A stretch of DNA of 64,000 bases from Leishmania martiniquensis. Lineage: Eukaryota; Euglenozoa; Kinetoplastea; Trypanosomatida; Trypanosomatidae. Both the position numbers and the translations under genes were made by a program. The notes beneath the pieces are model-generated. The model saw only the letters and a list, made by a program, of their open reading frames with translations. It searched no databases and was not told the origin of the DNA. Below are positions 38,399-48,805 of this stretch, piece by piece; position 1 is the first letter of the stretch, and each line of letters opens with the position of its first letter. The stretch is taken from NCBI RefSeq assembly GCF_017916325.1, contig NC_090159.1:7501-71500 (forward strand). Reading direction: 5' to 3'.

Positions 38399-39838
38399 GG
38401 TGTCTCCCCTCCTCCGTTTGTTTCTTCGCTCTTTACCTTTTCCTGACGGTGCGCTGTGCACTTTACACGCTCTCTCTCCGCTCTGCTTTTCTCTCTGTTT
38501 GCGTAAGTGCTCTGTCGTGGTTTTCCGATTGTGTCTGCCCCCATGTGATGCTGCTCCTACCGCTGCAGAGGACCAGCACGTGTGTACACAAGCCCATCGC
38601 TCTCTCTCTCTCTCTTCATCGTCGAAGTGGAGGTTGGCGGTGTGCATGGCCGATGATGTCACGACGGGGCACACAGGCATGACAGGCAGACGACAGAAAG
38701 CACACTCGAGAGGCTTCGTGTACATTATTCTTTCGAAACAGCAGTACTCGTTTTTTCTCTGCCCGACGTCGCGTTCGAGGCGACTCCGGCTCTCTGCCTC
38801 GCATTGTGGTGTCCATACGCGTGAGCGTATGTGCGTGCATGGCTGGCAACCTGTGATAGTCTTTAGCGATGCTGATGGTGCCTTCAACGTTGATCACTGC
38901 CTCCCCCGTTTTTGTCGCATGAATGGCGGGCTCGTAGCCTAACGTGACGGAGAGGACGCCCCAAAGGACCTGAGGAAGAAAAGGAAACAGTCTGCGCCAC
39001 CAGCCGGGAAAGAGGGACTGTGGGCTTTGCACCTGTGCGCGTGAGCAATGCGGTTCGCGCGCGCGAAGGCGATGCGGCGTTGGCGCCTCTTGCGTCTGAA
39101 TGAACAGTGGCGGTCAGCACGCTCTCTTCTGCTGCTGTGGTGATGCCATCATGGAGCAACAAAAAAAACGCCAACCATGTGAGGGCGCTTGGCAACACAG
39201 CCAGGGAGTACGCGTGCTCATTGGTGCCCTGCGCTTTACTTTCAGTCGTCTTCTCATTTTTTTGAAATTTGTGCGACACGTTTTCTCTTTTTGCGCTTCT
39301 GCTTTGACCATATGACTCTGTGCGGTACGTCTTCGCCTGACACGCTTCTCTGCTGCGGCTTGGATGCGGCCTCCGCTTCTCAGAGGCGCCAGGGCAGCTC
39401 GAAGCACCACCTCCCTAAGGTGCCTTGCGGCGAGTTGATGCACAGCGATCCACAGCGACGACACTTCGAATCTTTCTTTCACCTTCCCGCGAGTCGCACG
39501 TCGTCTTCAGGATCGGGGAAAAATTGAATGGGAGGACGAGGAGGTCGGCACTCTGACTCAATGACCCTATGAACAGGGCGCCGGAACGATCTTTATTCAC
39601 ACCTTAATCAACCGACTTCCTTCTCTGTCGCACAGGCATCATCGTGAGGGAATCTCCAGGCAGGCTTAATGTGCATGACCAGTGCTCTCTGTCCCCCCAC
39701 CCTTTTTTTTTCTCCTCCACTCGGGCTGTCTATCCGACAGCAGTGGATGCGTGCATAAGTCAATGCAAAAGTCGATTTGGGTGCGCTCAAGCCCGTCATA
39801 CCACACCTCATAGAGTTCCCATTCCACACCACCCCTCT

Positions 39839-41644
39839 ACCGTGCTTGAGAAGGTACTTTCGACAGGAAGACTCTGTATGCGGCTTTGGTCATCATACTG
39901 CAGAGGGGACCCCCCGGGTCCGTTAAGTTCTCTTCCGCTTCTCCTGGGTAGCCAGCTGTGCAAGAGCTTCTCGTCGACGGCCAAGCCTGACGCTACCTCA
40001 CCTACGCGGGGGCCGACAAAGATTGCACCAGCCATCGATCGCCCTTCATAGGCGTCAAGGACTGGGGGAAGGCAGACGTCCTACGCGCGTGCGGATTCGG
40101 ATCGCGGGTCATCAAAGCAGTGGGCTGCTGAAGTGGGTGAGTGGGTGTGCCCAAGGAGTGCATCAACGGCCTCGAGAGCCCCTGCCCCACATCACACGTG
40201 CCTCAAATCCGTTCTCTGCAGCTTCGTGGGCGCTCCCTACCCTCGCTGCGAGGAGAAGCAGCGGACGCGTGTGCAGGACGAACTGTGGGGAGCCTGGGGA
40301 GGGCATGCATTGTGCCGCCTCTTGGGCTCTCCGTCGTGGTCGAAGACAAGCGAAGGGAACTCCACGGGCGCCTTTCTTTGTCACCTATTCTGTGCTCAAC
40401 CTGCCGGCATCAGAAATGCAAATAGGCGCACATCGGCCTGCACACACTGCCTTTTCACTCCATGCCCGTACCGAGGCCATGGGCATGTCAACACGGCCCG
40501 ACGATCTCAGTGCCGAGGGGGGCCCACTTACAGCCAGCACATCCCAGGGACGCGGCGCCGTAAAATCGTCGAGGCTGTGTGGGCGAGGACCTGCCTTGTC
40601 GTGTTTATGACAGGCGCGCCACGGCACTGCCAAGAGACATGGGTGGCGTGGCTTTAGCCGCGGGTGATGCCTTTGACCTCCTCCGCTCGTTGCGCTGCTA
40701 CTGTTGGTGCCGGCCCTCCCTCGGCGGCGGGGGCGCTGGAGAAAGAGAACGCGTTCTCGCAGGGAGGAGCGGGTGCCGCCATCACGGGAGCCTCCGCCGT
40801 TGGGTGGCGGGCTCCGCTCTTGCCCGTGGTGGTGAAGAACGCGGCCACATTCGGAGACGACTCCTCTATTGGCTACGGGAGGGGAGGGCTAGGCAAGCAC
40901 ATCGGCCGAGCGCTCTGCGCAGCGCAGGTGGGGGGGTGAGGGACATGAACAGCGTCGCTCCGACAGGGTTTCGCACGAACCATGAGGCAATGCGAATGGC
41001 GGCTGCCGCGCTCGCCGGCCACCCCTCTCCCACGCTGCGCGACCTGGCATGAATGCGGAGGCTGATGTGCGGATGGACGACGTGCAGCTTTTGCAGGCAC
41101 ATGTCGAGCAGCGCAGCCGGCGGCGGTGCTGGCGGTGGAGGCAGCTGGCCGGCTCAGCATCAGTCCCAGCCAGGCCGCAGCCGAGGGCGCTCCTCCTCGC
41201 TCAGTCATGTGAGGTTGCTGTTGCCGCGTGCAAGGGTAGGACGACACCGGCCAGCTACGGGAAGGAAAAGACCGCCACGTAGCGGCGCACGGAAGCAGCA
41301 TGATGCCGGGCACCAGGGCCATCTCGAACCTCTCTTGCAGCGACTGTGCGGCTGTCGGCGAGAGCTGCGATGATGCCGGCTTACCGGTTTCGGTGGCGTT
41401 TCAACTAGGCGCGGCGACTATTCTCGATGCGGTGGCGCTGTTCGCTGCGTGGCTCATCGCTGGCCGCACTGTAGGGGAGTACGCAGGGCGGGCAGAGCAA
41501 GCGGTGCCAGCGCGCCGTGGCGAGCACACCACGCACGCATCACGCCGATGACGGCGGCCAACGCGGTGCGCGGCGCATATGCGACCCCTTTCCCTCCCTT
41601 TGCTCCGGCGCCCGCTGAAGCTGCGAACTCCCCTTCTCGCGGAT
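39839..41644 (+). pseudogene. probable decayed protein gene (many frameshifts/stops)
   Basis: The stretch becomes GC-rich and codon-like compared with the spacer on its left, but no frame is open for long. Coding-looking pieces alternate between frames: a Ser/Pro piece near 39870-40049, an Ala/Gly/Thr piece at about 40664-40939 (SAAGALEKENAFSQGGAGAA), a short piece at 40947-41052 (SVAPTGFRTNHEAMRMAAAA), Gly/Ser-rich sequence around 41100-41200, and a hydrophobic piece at about 41390-41480 (AATILDAVALFAAWLIAG). This is what a degenerating gene looks like. The alternative is GC-rich non-coding sequence. No family is recognised and the borders are approximate. Confidence 0.4.
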
Positions 41645-42005
41645 GAGGCCTGCCCTCGCTACTTTCTGCGGGGAGTTACCCGCACACATGCACACACAGC
41701 GCATACACGCCAATGGAACCTGCCGCATAAACGGCGTGCACCCTTGCTGCTAATATGGTCTCGGGGAAACCACTCTCGTGTCGTTGGCACTGCCCTAGAG
41801 ATCAATGTAGTTTGAGGCGGACGCGCGGACTCCCTCGTAGCCTCGTAGTGCAGATTATTTCACCTTCCCCCTCTCTCTGCCCTCTCAAATCTGCATCCTC
41901 CTCTATTTCTCACGCACAGGTGAGGACAGGAAGCAATCACACGCCGACCCATTGTAGGCCCTCAGGTCATGTCTCTCACGCCCACTCGCCGGTCTGCAGC
42001 ATGAC
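41645..42005. promoter_or_regulatory. spacer with splice acceptor of TFIIS-like gene 1
   Basis: A clean pyrimidine tract at about 41858-41915 is followed by AG at 41918-41919, some 85 bp before the ATG at 42006, so this gene keeps an intact-looking acceptor despite its premature stop. Confidence 0.55.
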
Positions 42006-42650
42006 ATGTCAGGGAGCGAGTGGAGCTCTGAAAGCGGCGCTTCGGACGCTGAGAGGAACGCCTCCTCAGCACTCAACATCCACCTTGTCGAGCTCTTGAC
42101 ATCGAGCCACCTGCCACGCGCGACGTACCACCGACGTGCCCTGACGACCGGCGATGGCGCTTGGGCCGCATTTGGGAAAATCATATATTTGAACCCCGCC
42201 AAGAGCGAGTCGCCTCACACCCAAAGTCGTATTGACCTTAGAGGCCTCATTCAACAGGCGCTCTCTCAGAGCCGTACGCGATGCCCGTCTGTCAACGCCG
42301 ACGACATGGCGAGTCGAGTTGCCGCAGCCCTGATACGGAATGCCGATGGTGCCGAGATGGCCCGAGCGGTGACCCACGCGCTTGCGGATCCACTGAACGA
42401 AAAACTCCGGGAAAGTGTTCTTACGGGTCGTTTGCGTCCTGAAGATCTCGTTGCGCTCGATGAGGTCAGCCTCCTCAGCGAACCCGCACGTGCTGCGCTG
42501 GAGAAGGGTCGGCTGGAGCGGCTCAATCAGCAGTCAGTGGAGAATCTTGAAAGGCTCAGCCTCTCCGTCACCAATATGTTCACGTGCCCTGAGTGTGGAG
42601 CTCGTGAATGCTACGCCAACTTCCGCTCCACCGACTTCGTGAAATGGTAG
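42006..42650 (+). CDS. TFIIS-like protein with in-frame TAG inside the zinc ribbon
   Basis: The frame has 214 codons. Residues about 76-185 match the TFIIS central domain (RSRIDLRGL start region, ADPLNEKLRESVLTGRLRPEDLVALDEVSLLSEPARAA). A zinc ribbon begins at FTCPECGARE (residues about 192-201) but a TAG at 42648-42650 ends the frame before the second metal-binding pair. Reading past the TAG in the same frame gives 20 more codons to a TGA at 42711, starting GDDQTP and containing CCKC, i.e. recognisable counterparts of the acidic hairpin and the second Cys pair of TFIIS. So the gene either lost its C-terminus recently, is read through, or contains a sequence error. It sits just upstream of a complete TFIIS paralogue. 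TFIIS rescues backtracked RNA polymerase II; without the acidic hairpin this product could not stimulate cleavage. Confidence 0.75.
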   Translation: MSGSEWSSESGASDAERNASSALNIHLVELLTSSHLPRATYHRRALTTGDGAWAAFGKIIYLNPAKSESPHTQSRIDLRGLIQQALSQSRTRCPSVNADDMASRVAAALIRNADGAEMARAVTHALADPLNEKLRESVLTGRLRPEDLVALDEVSLLSEPARAALEKGRLERLNQQSVENLERLSLSVTNMFTCPECGARECYANFRSTDFVKW

Positions 42651-43779
42651 GGCGACGATCAAACACCGACGCTGCTGCGGTGCTGTAAGTGCGCGTTCTC
42701 TTTCCGTCAGTGATGACGGAGGGGAAGGAGAGAACAACGAACGCACAGAGGCCACGGTAGGTGTCTCTACGGGTGCATGAGAGTGCATGTGAAGCACCTC
42801 TCCCACGCCGGTTTCTCGGAGCGGTACACAGCTGTTTACGAAACACCAGTGAAGAACGCGTGATAACAGGAAGTTCTGATGTGCCCCTCTTCTCCCGTCT
42901 GACGTATTCCGAACTACTTGGCGTCTATGCATCGTGGCTCACCGTGAGGGGAGGGGCCGAGGTGCGTAGTGGGAATGCGCCATCATCAAAAGAAATAGGG
43001 TGAACAAGCACCTCCTGACTTGTCAAGGGTGCCGCACCCGTTGGTGCGGCACTTGTCATTCACTTATTGCGAATCTTGCAAGGGAAAGGCTGATCGCTGG
43101 CACAGTGATCGGACAGCTTCAGTCCAAGTCCGTCTATATTCTGGTGTGTGTGTGTGTCGACTAGCAGCAGAAATATTTGCTATGCAACTCTTTTTTTTCC
43201 TCTGCGTATCGCCTATCTGCGCGTCTCCACTACACTTCTTCGCCTCTGCCTATGGGCTATGCAGTTGACCGCGTGCGCCTGAAGGCGTGAGAGGTATTCA
43301 GCGGTTATAAGGTGACCCCGCGCTATCTTCAAGAATCCTTTCCTTTGGGGTGCACCCAAGTGGTCACAGGGCCGCATACAGCGAGGACAAAAGAGAGTTT
43401 TCCGTCGCGCCTGTTCGTTGGTGGGGTGTTTAGTCAACAGCGAAGCACACGCCGCCTCTTTCGACTTGAAAACTCGGAGTCGTTGGGGCACCTTCACACA
43501 GAGGAGCAACCGTATCCCCACGTATAGCACGTATTTAGCGAGACCCATACCGGCCCCAGGGCAACGTCGCGGTGGAGACTCTTTTGACTCGTGTCGCCTT
43601 ACGCATTCCTTGACGCTCTGTAGTAGTCAAGTCGCCCTCTCGAGATTTGTCCCTCTCTGCCACGCGGCATCTGTGCGCCTTTCCGCCCCGTCTTGGCCAT
43701 CCTTCTGTTGCGCATTACGGTCGGGGCTCTTCATTGACTCAGTCGTCGCAACCTGCCCGCTGCAGACTGTGGGATGATC
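42651..43779. other. spacer between the two TFIIS-like genes
   Basis: The first 63 bp continue the zinc-ribbon frame of the upstream gene. The rest has no supported gene. It holds a perfect hairpin (43029-43052), a short (TG)n at about 43144-43157 and CT-rich tracts at 43600-43720. Confidence 0.5.
43029..43052 (+). other. perfect 10-bp stem-loop with CGTT loop
   Basis: GTGCCGCACC-CGTT-GGTGCGGCAC is a perfect, GC-rich inverted repeat. It lies in the 3' region of TFIIS-like gene 1 and would form a very stable RNA hairpin in its transcript. Confidence 0.75.
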
Positions 43780-44766
43780 ATGTCAGACGCCCTGGAGTCG
43801 TTTTCGTCATCCGAGGCGCCGCCTCTCTTGGGTGGGCCGCTGCGTCCCGTAGCACCATCGTCGCCGTCGCCGGACTCCGACAAGGCCGAAGACCCATCCG
43901 TTGCTTCGCCAATGAAGCGCCCGCGCGTCGCTGAGCCTATCACCCACTTTTTGACCACCTCTTCTCTCCGTGACTGCCGTGACAACAGCAGATCCTTTTC
44001 GCCCCCAACCGCTGCCTTGGCGGCGGAAGAAACCCGCGTGGACTCCATTGCTATTAGCGAGGCCGTCTCTCCAAAACAGGCGAGGGCGGAGAGCGCGTCC
44101 ACCACCCCGCGATCTCCCTATTCCAACCTGCCGCGCAAAGTACTTCGCAAGACACCCGTCTCCTCCCCCACTTCATCCCTCGCGCAGCAAACGCTCGCGA
44201 CGCCGCCTGCGGCAGCCGCCACCGCATCACACCCCCACATGCCGGCGTCGAGCATGGCGCCCTTGGCGAAGAGGGCCACGCTGCATCAGCGGTGGGTGGC
44301 GTTGTTGCATGACGTGCTCATGAAAGAGCGGCAGCCGCACGAGTCTGAACGGGTGCTGGAGCTGTGCGTGCGTATCGTGGAGGCGATTCCGGGCGATATG
44401 GAGCGAACGAAAGATACGTTTCAGACGCTGCTATTCAACATCAAAGATGCCAAGAATGGCGAGCTGCGGCGGAAAGTCGTGGAGGGGGAGCTGCTGGTGG
44501 AACGCCTCGTCGTGATGGACGACCGTGAGCTGGCCAATCCAGAGCTTCGAAAGCAAATCGAAGAGAGGATGGAGGAGCGCTCAAAGGACACAAATCTCAG
44601 CGAAATTCGAAAGGCTATGCGCACAAGCAGCTCAACGCTTTTCAAATGCCACGTCTGCGGCGCCCGGGACTCTTCCTGGGAACAGCGGCAGACACGCTCA
44701 GGCGATGAGCCAATGACAGTGATCATTACATGCAACAAGTGCAATACGCAGTGGCGCAAGTACTGA
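43780..44766 (+). CDS. transcription elongation factor TFIIS-like protein (complete zinc ribbon)
   Basis: The protein has 328 aa from MSDALESFSSSEA; an ATG two codons earlier (43774) is equally possible. Residues 1-165 are Ser/Pro/Ala-rich and disordered, with no TFIIS N-terminal LW domain. Residues about 168-278 are the central domain (LHQRWVALLHDVLM, FQTLLFNIKDAKNGELRRKV, ELLVERLVVMDDRELANPEL). The C-terminus is a canonical zinc ribbon: CHVC, then QTRSGDEPMT with the Asp-Glu pair needed to stimulate RNA cleavage by Pol II, then CNKC and a final WRKY. It should bind RNA polymerase II in the nucleus. The upstream neighbour is a truncated paralogue, so the pair probably arose by tandem duplication. 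Confidence 0.93.
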   Translation: MSDALESFSSSEAPPLLGGPLRPVAPSSPSPDSDKAEDPSVASPMKRPRVAEPITHFLTTSSLRDCRDNSRSFSPPTAALAAEETRVDSIAISEAVSPKQARAESASTTPRSPYSNLPRKVLRKTPVSSPTSSLAQQTLATPPAAAATASHPHMPASSMAPLAKRATLHQRWVALLHDVLMKERQPHESERVLELCVRIVEAIPGDMERTKDTFQTLLFNIKDAKNGELRRKVVEGELLVERLVVMDDRELANPELRKQIEERMEERSKDTNLSEIRKAMRTSSSTLFKCHVCGARDSSWEQRQTRSGDEPMTVIITCNKCNTQWRKY

Positions 44767-45732
44767 TGCAGCGATAGAGCGGCACCGGACCGACGCGGAT
44801 GGAGCGCACCGAGGGGACTACTTTTTTCGTTCGCCTCCCGCGTTTTCACCTTCATCCCCTCACACAAGCACCTTTTTGGGGCGGGGATGCCGGGCGAACA
44901 TCGTTCGCGGCAGTCCACTCTCACTCTCTTTGCGTGTACGGAAATGCCTTGCCCGCCGAGGTGCAGCCTCCGGCCTGCGATCGCGTGCCCTTTTGCGTAA
45001 TTTTCAACCGCTTTGCCAGTGCCCCCACGTTGCTGTCAGCTGACTGCACCGGTGCACCCAACCGGTATGTTGGGGCCCCATGACGGCGCCTTCCGTGAAC
45101 TCGAAGGGGCGCTTCTGTCTCATGCGTCTGTGCCACTGTTGACGCTCAGGCGGAACGTGTGCGCATGACACGCTCGAATGCGAAAGGCCTTCTTATGCGC
45201 GGAGTGCGACTGAATTCCCCCTTCCGTCTCCCTATGCACTTCGCACCGGTCTTCCGCAACCCTCATTTCTTCCGGCGCTTATGCTCGTCTTCGTTGGCGC
45301 ATTCGGCGGGAGCGCGTCAACTTCCGCTGAGCGGCGTTGATGGTACATACCCACTCTCAGTAGAAGGCTACCGTAAGGCACTCAGCTGCCCTTTCGATTC
45401 GAACTGCGGCGCCTCGCGTTCGAGGCCAACAGGCGTGCAGGGATATCGGTCGCATCACGCAGGTGCACTTCCTCATAACGAACGGCAGCGAAGGTGAGCA
45501 TGTGCCACATGCGGCGGTGACACAAAGCACTTTGGCGGCTGCTTGCCCGACCGGCTACGAACGGCTCTACGCACTGCACTGAGTAGCCGCAGGCGGCATC
45601 CCCTTCCCTGTATTCCCGCGCTGAACTCAATCACCAGCGTGCGTGTGTGTGCCGAAGTGGATGTGCCTGCTCTACTTCTGCGGTTACCGATCGCTTCCCT
45701 CTCGTTGCAAATCCGTTTCACGTGGCGCAGAC
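44767..45732. other. intergenic spacer
   Basis: No supported gene. A 112-codon frame at 45159-45497 has no ATG until inside and no recognisable domain. A 6-bp stem with a CGTT loop occurs at 45411-45426. Confidence 0.4.
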
Positions 45733-46752
45733 ATGAGGCTGACGCTCAAGTGGCTCAGGACGGGCAGACGCTCCGTCATTGAGGGCAACGACGCGATTTT
45801 GTCGCCGGACACGACCATTGCAGAGGTAAAGGGGCCCATTCAGATGCACTTTGGATTTTCATCCGAGGAGCTTCTTTTGACGTTGGATCAACCCTGAAAG
45901 AATACGGCGACCCTGCGCAGCCTTGGCATCATGGGACAGCGGCTCGATCCCATACAGACGGTGCATGCTGTGAGGGAGTCGGCTCTTGGGCTAAGTCACC
46001 GGGGCCAGGGCGGCACAACGAAGGAGGACGACATGCGGGACTTCTCGCAAGCGGATCGCATGCTGCCTATGAGGATGCTCGGCCGGCATGTGCCGTTTCC
46101 AAATGATCGTCTTTTAGCAATGTGCCGTAACGCCCCTTCGCCATCTTCCATCCAACCTCGACGCTCGGTGGGCGGGCGAAGACGTTGCCATTGGCCACGG
46201 AAGAGTCCCTGATCCTCCACCCGGCATGCCGGGCCTGGGGGGCGCGCAATCGTGACGTACGACTCGAGGCAGACAGAGGTGTACCTGATTGCCTCCCGTG
46301 GCAAGTACCGCCCGCGTAAGGCCGGCGTCGACGCCGAGTTCGCGGTTCGCTACCCCGGTGTCGATGAGCCCTTTCCCCTCTGGGATATGCTCACGCCAGA
46401 CCCGCTTGCCTGCAGCGATGGAGAGTGCTCCCTTGGAGAGGTCCGCCTCGAACGTCTCTACTTTGGCGAGTTGGCCGCTGTGGAGGACCAGGCAGGCTTC
46501 TTGCTGGCACTGCAGGAAGGCCTGCAGTCCAAGGCAGGGGTGCGCCTTCGGACACTGGTGCCGCTGCGCAAGGCCGAGTGCATGTACCCCCTTATCGAAG
46601 TCTCCATCGTGCCGCCCGATATGGAAACGATGGCACTCGGCGGCCTCATCTTTGATGGCTTCAGGAAGGTGGAGTCGACTCGACTCGTCAAATGCGCCGA
46701 CGACAACGCAAAAGTCACCAGCAGCGGTGGCCCCGGCTGCACCATACAGTAG
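45733..46752 (+). pseudogene. broken ubiquitin-like-domain gene
   Basis: The gene starts with an ATG and a ubiquitin-like beta-grasp pattern (MRLTLKWLRTGR, then DTTIAEVKGPIQMHFGFSSEELLLTL). It meets an in-frame TGA at 45895-45897, after which the same frame continues the domain (NTATLRSLGIMGQRLDPIQT) to about 46120. The coding-looking frame then shifts (SNLDARWAGEDVAIGHGRV in another frame, about 46145-46200) and shifts back by about 46250, where a long open stretch (VYLIASRGKYRPRKAG, PLIEVSIVPPDMETMALGGL) runs to the stop at 46752. The open stretch after 46250 begins without an ATG. One stop plus at least two frameshifts make this a pseudogene of an originally roughly 340-aa protein, unless the assembly has errors. 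The C-terminal domain is not recognised. Confidence 0.75.
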
Positions 46753-48805
46753 ATGACGCCGATGAGGAAAAAATGGGGAGGGCAGCCGCAAGCAGCGAGG
46801 ACCCCATTAGCCACGCACTTGTAGTGTAATACCGCCTCCGTCACAGCTGACGGTGCTAAGTGTGTTCGGCAGCTCGTTTGCGAGGATGTTAGCAGAAGGG
46901 ACAACCACGAGAAGGTGTCTCCGTGCCTTTACAAGAGCCAACACTTTCATGCCTCACACCCACCCCACTCTCTGGAATCGTTTGGCGTCTACAGCCGCCA
47001 TTGCGATGCACATAATTGGGACACGCATAGGCTTTTTTTTTCGCCAGCTCACTGCTTTCTCTCCTCTGCTTGTGGCTCGCTGTGGACGCTGAAGAAGCCG
47101 CCACCGAGTCTCCTCGTATGAATACCACAAGCGGCACTGCTACGTGCGCGGACGCAGCCAAGGAAGATACTCATGCAGAGATATAAGAAGGTAGTCCGCG
47201 AGAAGGCGCGTGCCTGCGCGCAGACTTCCAGTCGTCCCTCTTTCTTCCTCTCGTTCTCTCTCTTTCCTGCGCATGGGCGTCCAGTTTGCTTGAGCGCAGC
47301 TCTTTGCGGTGCCGTGTCTTCCTCCGTTGCAGGCTCCGTTAGGCTCTCTCACGCTCATCAGGTTCTTCTTCCTCTGCTCAATGCCGTGGACATTGGATCG
47401 TGCAAGAAGGCGCATCAGCGGGTGGTGCTGCTTCGCGCGCTTTCAACGTGCCATCCGAATAGCAAGGAAGCGAGAACGAGGGTGGCTTAGCGGATGAAGG
47501 GGATGCGCCCTTTTGTGCACCTGTCTGCTTAGGCAACCTTACATATGTACCCCCTACACGGCCTTGACACCCTGCCTGGTCGACGACATCTTCGCGTGTG
47601 TGCTGCGTCTTAAAGTCTAGCTTCCCGATGTTCTGCCTGTACCTTCTCTGTGTTCTTTCCCTTCTGTTTTTCTCTGCTGTCATGCAGACACATCTTGATC
47701 GACTCTGTATGAGCAGCATATAAGGTGCTCAGCGCCGTTGTCTGCCCTTTTGGTGGAGGAGTGTTGGTCTTCGTAAGGGTCAGCGAGTCGTCAGGTTCCT
47801 TCTATGCGGTACACGCTCTGAGCTTGCCTCGGGCTGCTCACACACACACACACAGAAAGGTTCACGCGGCTGCGACACTGGGGCACCGCGATGCGGTACT
47901 TCTCGTCAACCTGTAAGCGTCTGCATTATAGCTTTCAGAGCTCAGGAACGCCAAGGGATGAGGGAAGGCGGTGAGTTTCGGGGCCGCTCGCTCGACGCAT
48001 GCGGATACCCGTCTTTGTCTGTTTGAACCAACAACAGCAGTGAAGACAGAGCCGTCGTGGTGCTGACGCGTGGGCGGGCGGCAGTTGCAACTTTCACAGC
48101 TCTTGCCGCTGCTCCCATTAGGATCAGCGCGGAGGAGGGGGTGGGGCAGGCGGCCTTTCGACGAGGAACACATTCGAACAAAGACGGCATGTCCCACCAA
48201 TCCATATATATATATATATATATGGTAGCTGAACGAGAAGGCGATGCGCGCGCGCGTTAGCGTGATGCGGAGTTGCTGCTCAAGTTGGGGGGATTGAACA
48301 AATGATGTCGTTCCCGCGACTCTCGCCTTTGCGAAGTTCGGCACGACGTGCCTCCGAGCCACGTTCGTGTACCATAGCAGAACATGCGGCTCTCATCAAA
48401 GGCTGCTCGGTGCGCACATCAGTGTGACGATCCCAATTGGTGGTCAGCGGTGGCCGCCAGCGATGATGTGCCCCCTCTCTCGTTTCCTGCCATGGCATTT
48501 TACTGCTTCAGATGCCCTCTCCTTCACGCTGTTTCTGGACCGTCCGCTCTGCGGCGTGTGCATGTCTTTATGCAGAGGCGCCTCTCTTGCCCACTGCATG
48601 CTCCTCGATTGCTCATTTCTGCACGCTGCGTTCCGCCTTACCTCTTTACTTGCCATCTCTCCGCTAATGTGCGTGTGACACTCAGTTAGGAGAGGCCCCC
48701 CGCTCCCTCCCTCTGCGCTGCAGCCTCGAGCACGTTTCCTGGCCTGCTAGACCACTCCCCCTTGACTGCCACCACACATTAACGCACGCCACTGCCTTTG
48801 GTAGC
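46753..48805. other. long intergenic spacer
   Basis: About 2 kb with no supported gene. It contains CT-rich tracts (47230-47270, 47640-47680), a short (CA)n at about 47837-47850 and (TA)n at about 48204-48223. Confidence 0.5.
48204..48223. repeat. (TA)n microsatellite
   Basis: About ten TA units lie in the spacer upstream of the FHA kinase gene. Confidence 0.9.

Larger units (their letters stand above)
37442..39838. other. long gene-poor spacer rich in microsatellites
   Basis: No gene is supported over about 2.4 kb. The stretch is CT-rich early (37670-37880), then carries (TA)9 at 38011-38028, (TG)n at about 38273-38299, a CA-rich run at 38330-38345 and (TC)n at 38599-38613. This is unusually long for a directional gene cluster. 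Confidence 0.55.

Noticed and set aside
40023..40610. 195-codon + frame as an intact gene
   Set aside because: Composition is low in hydrophobic core patterns and coding-like sequence switches frames nearby; treated as part of a possible pseudogene.
45159..45497. 112-codon frame before the ubiquitin-like pseudogene
   Set aside because: Starts without a supported ATG and shows no recognisable domain; probably chance.
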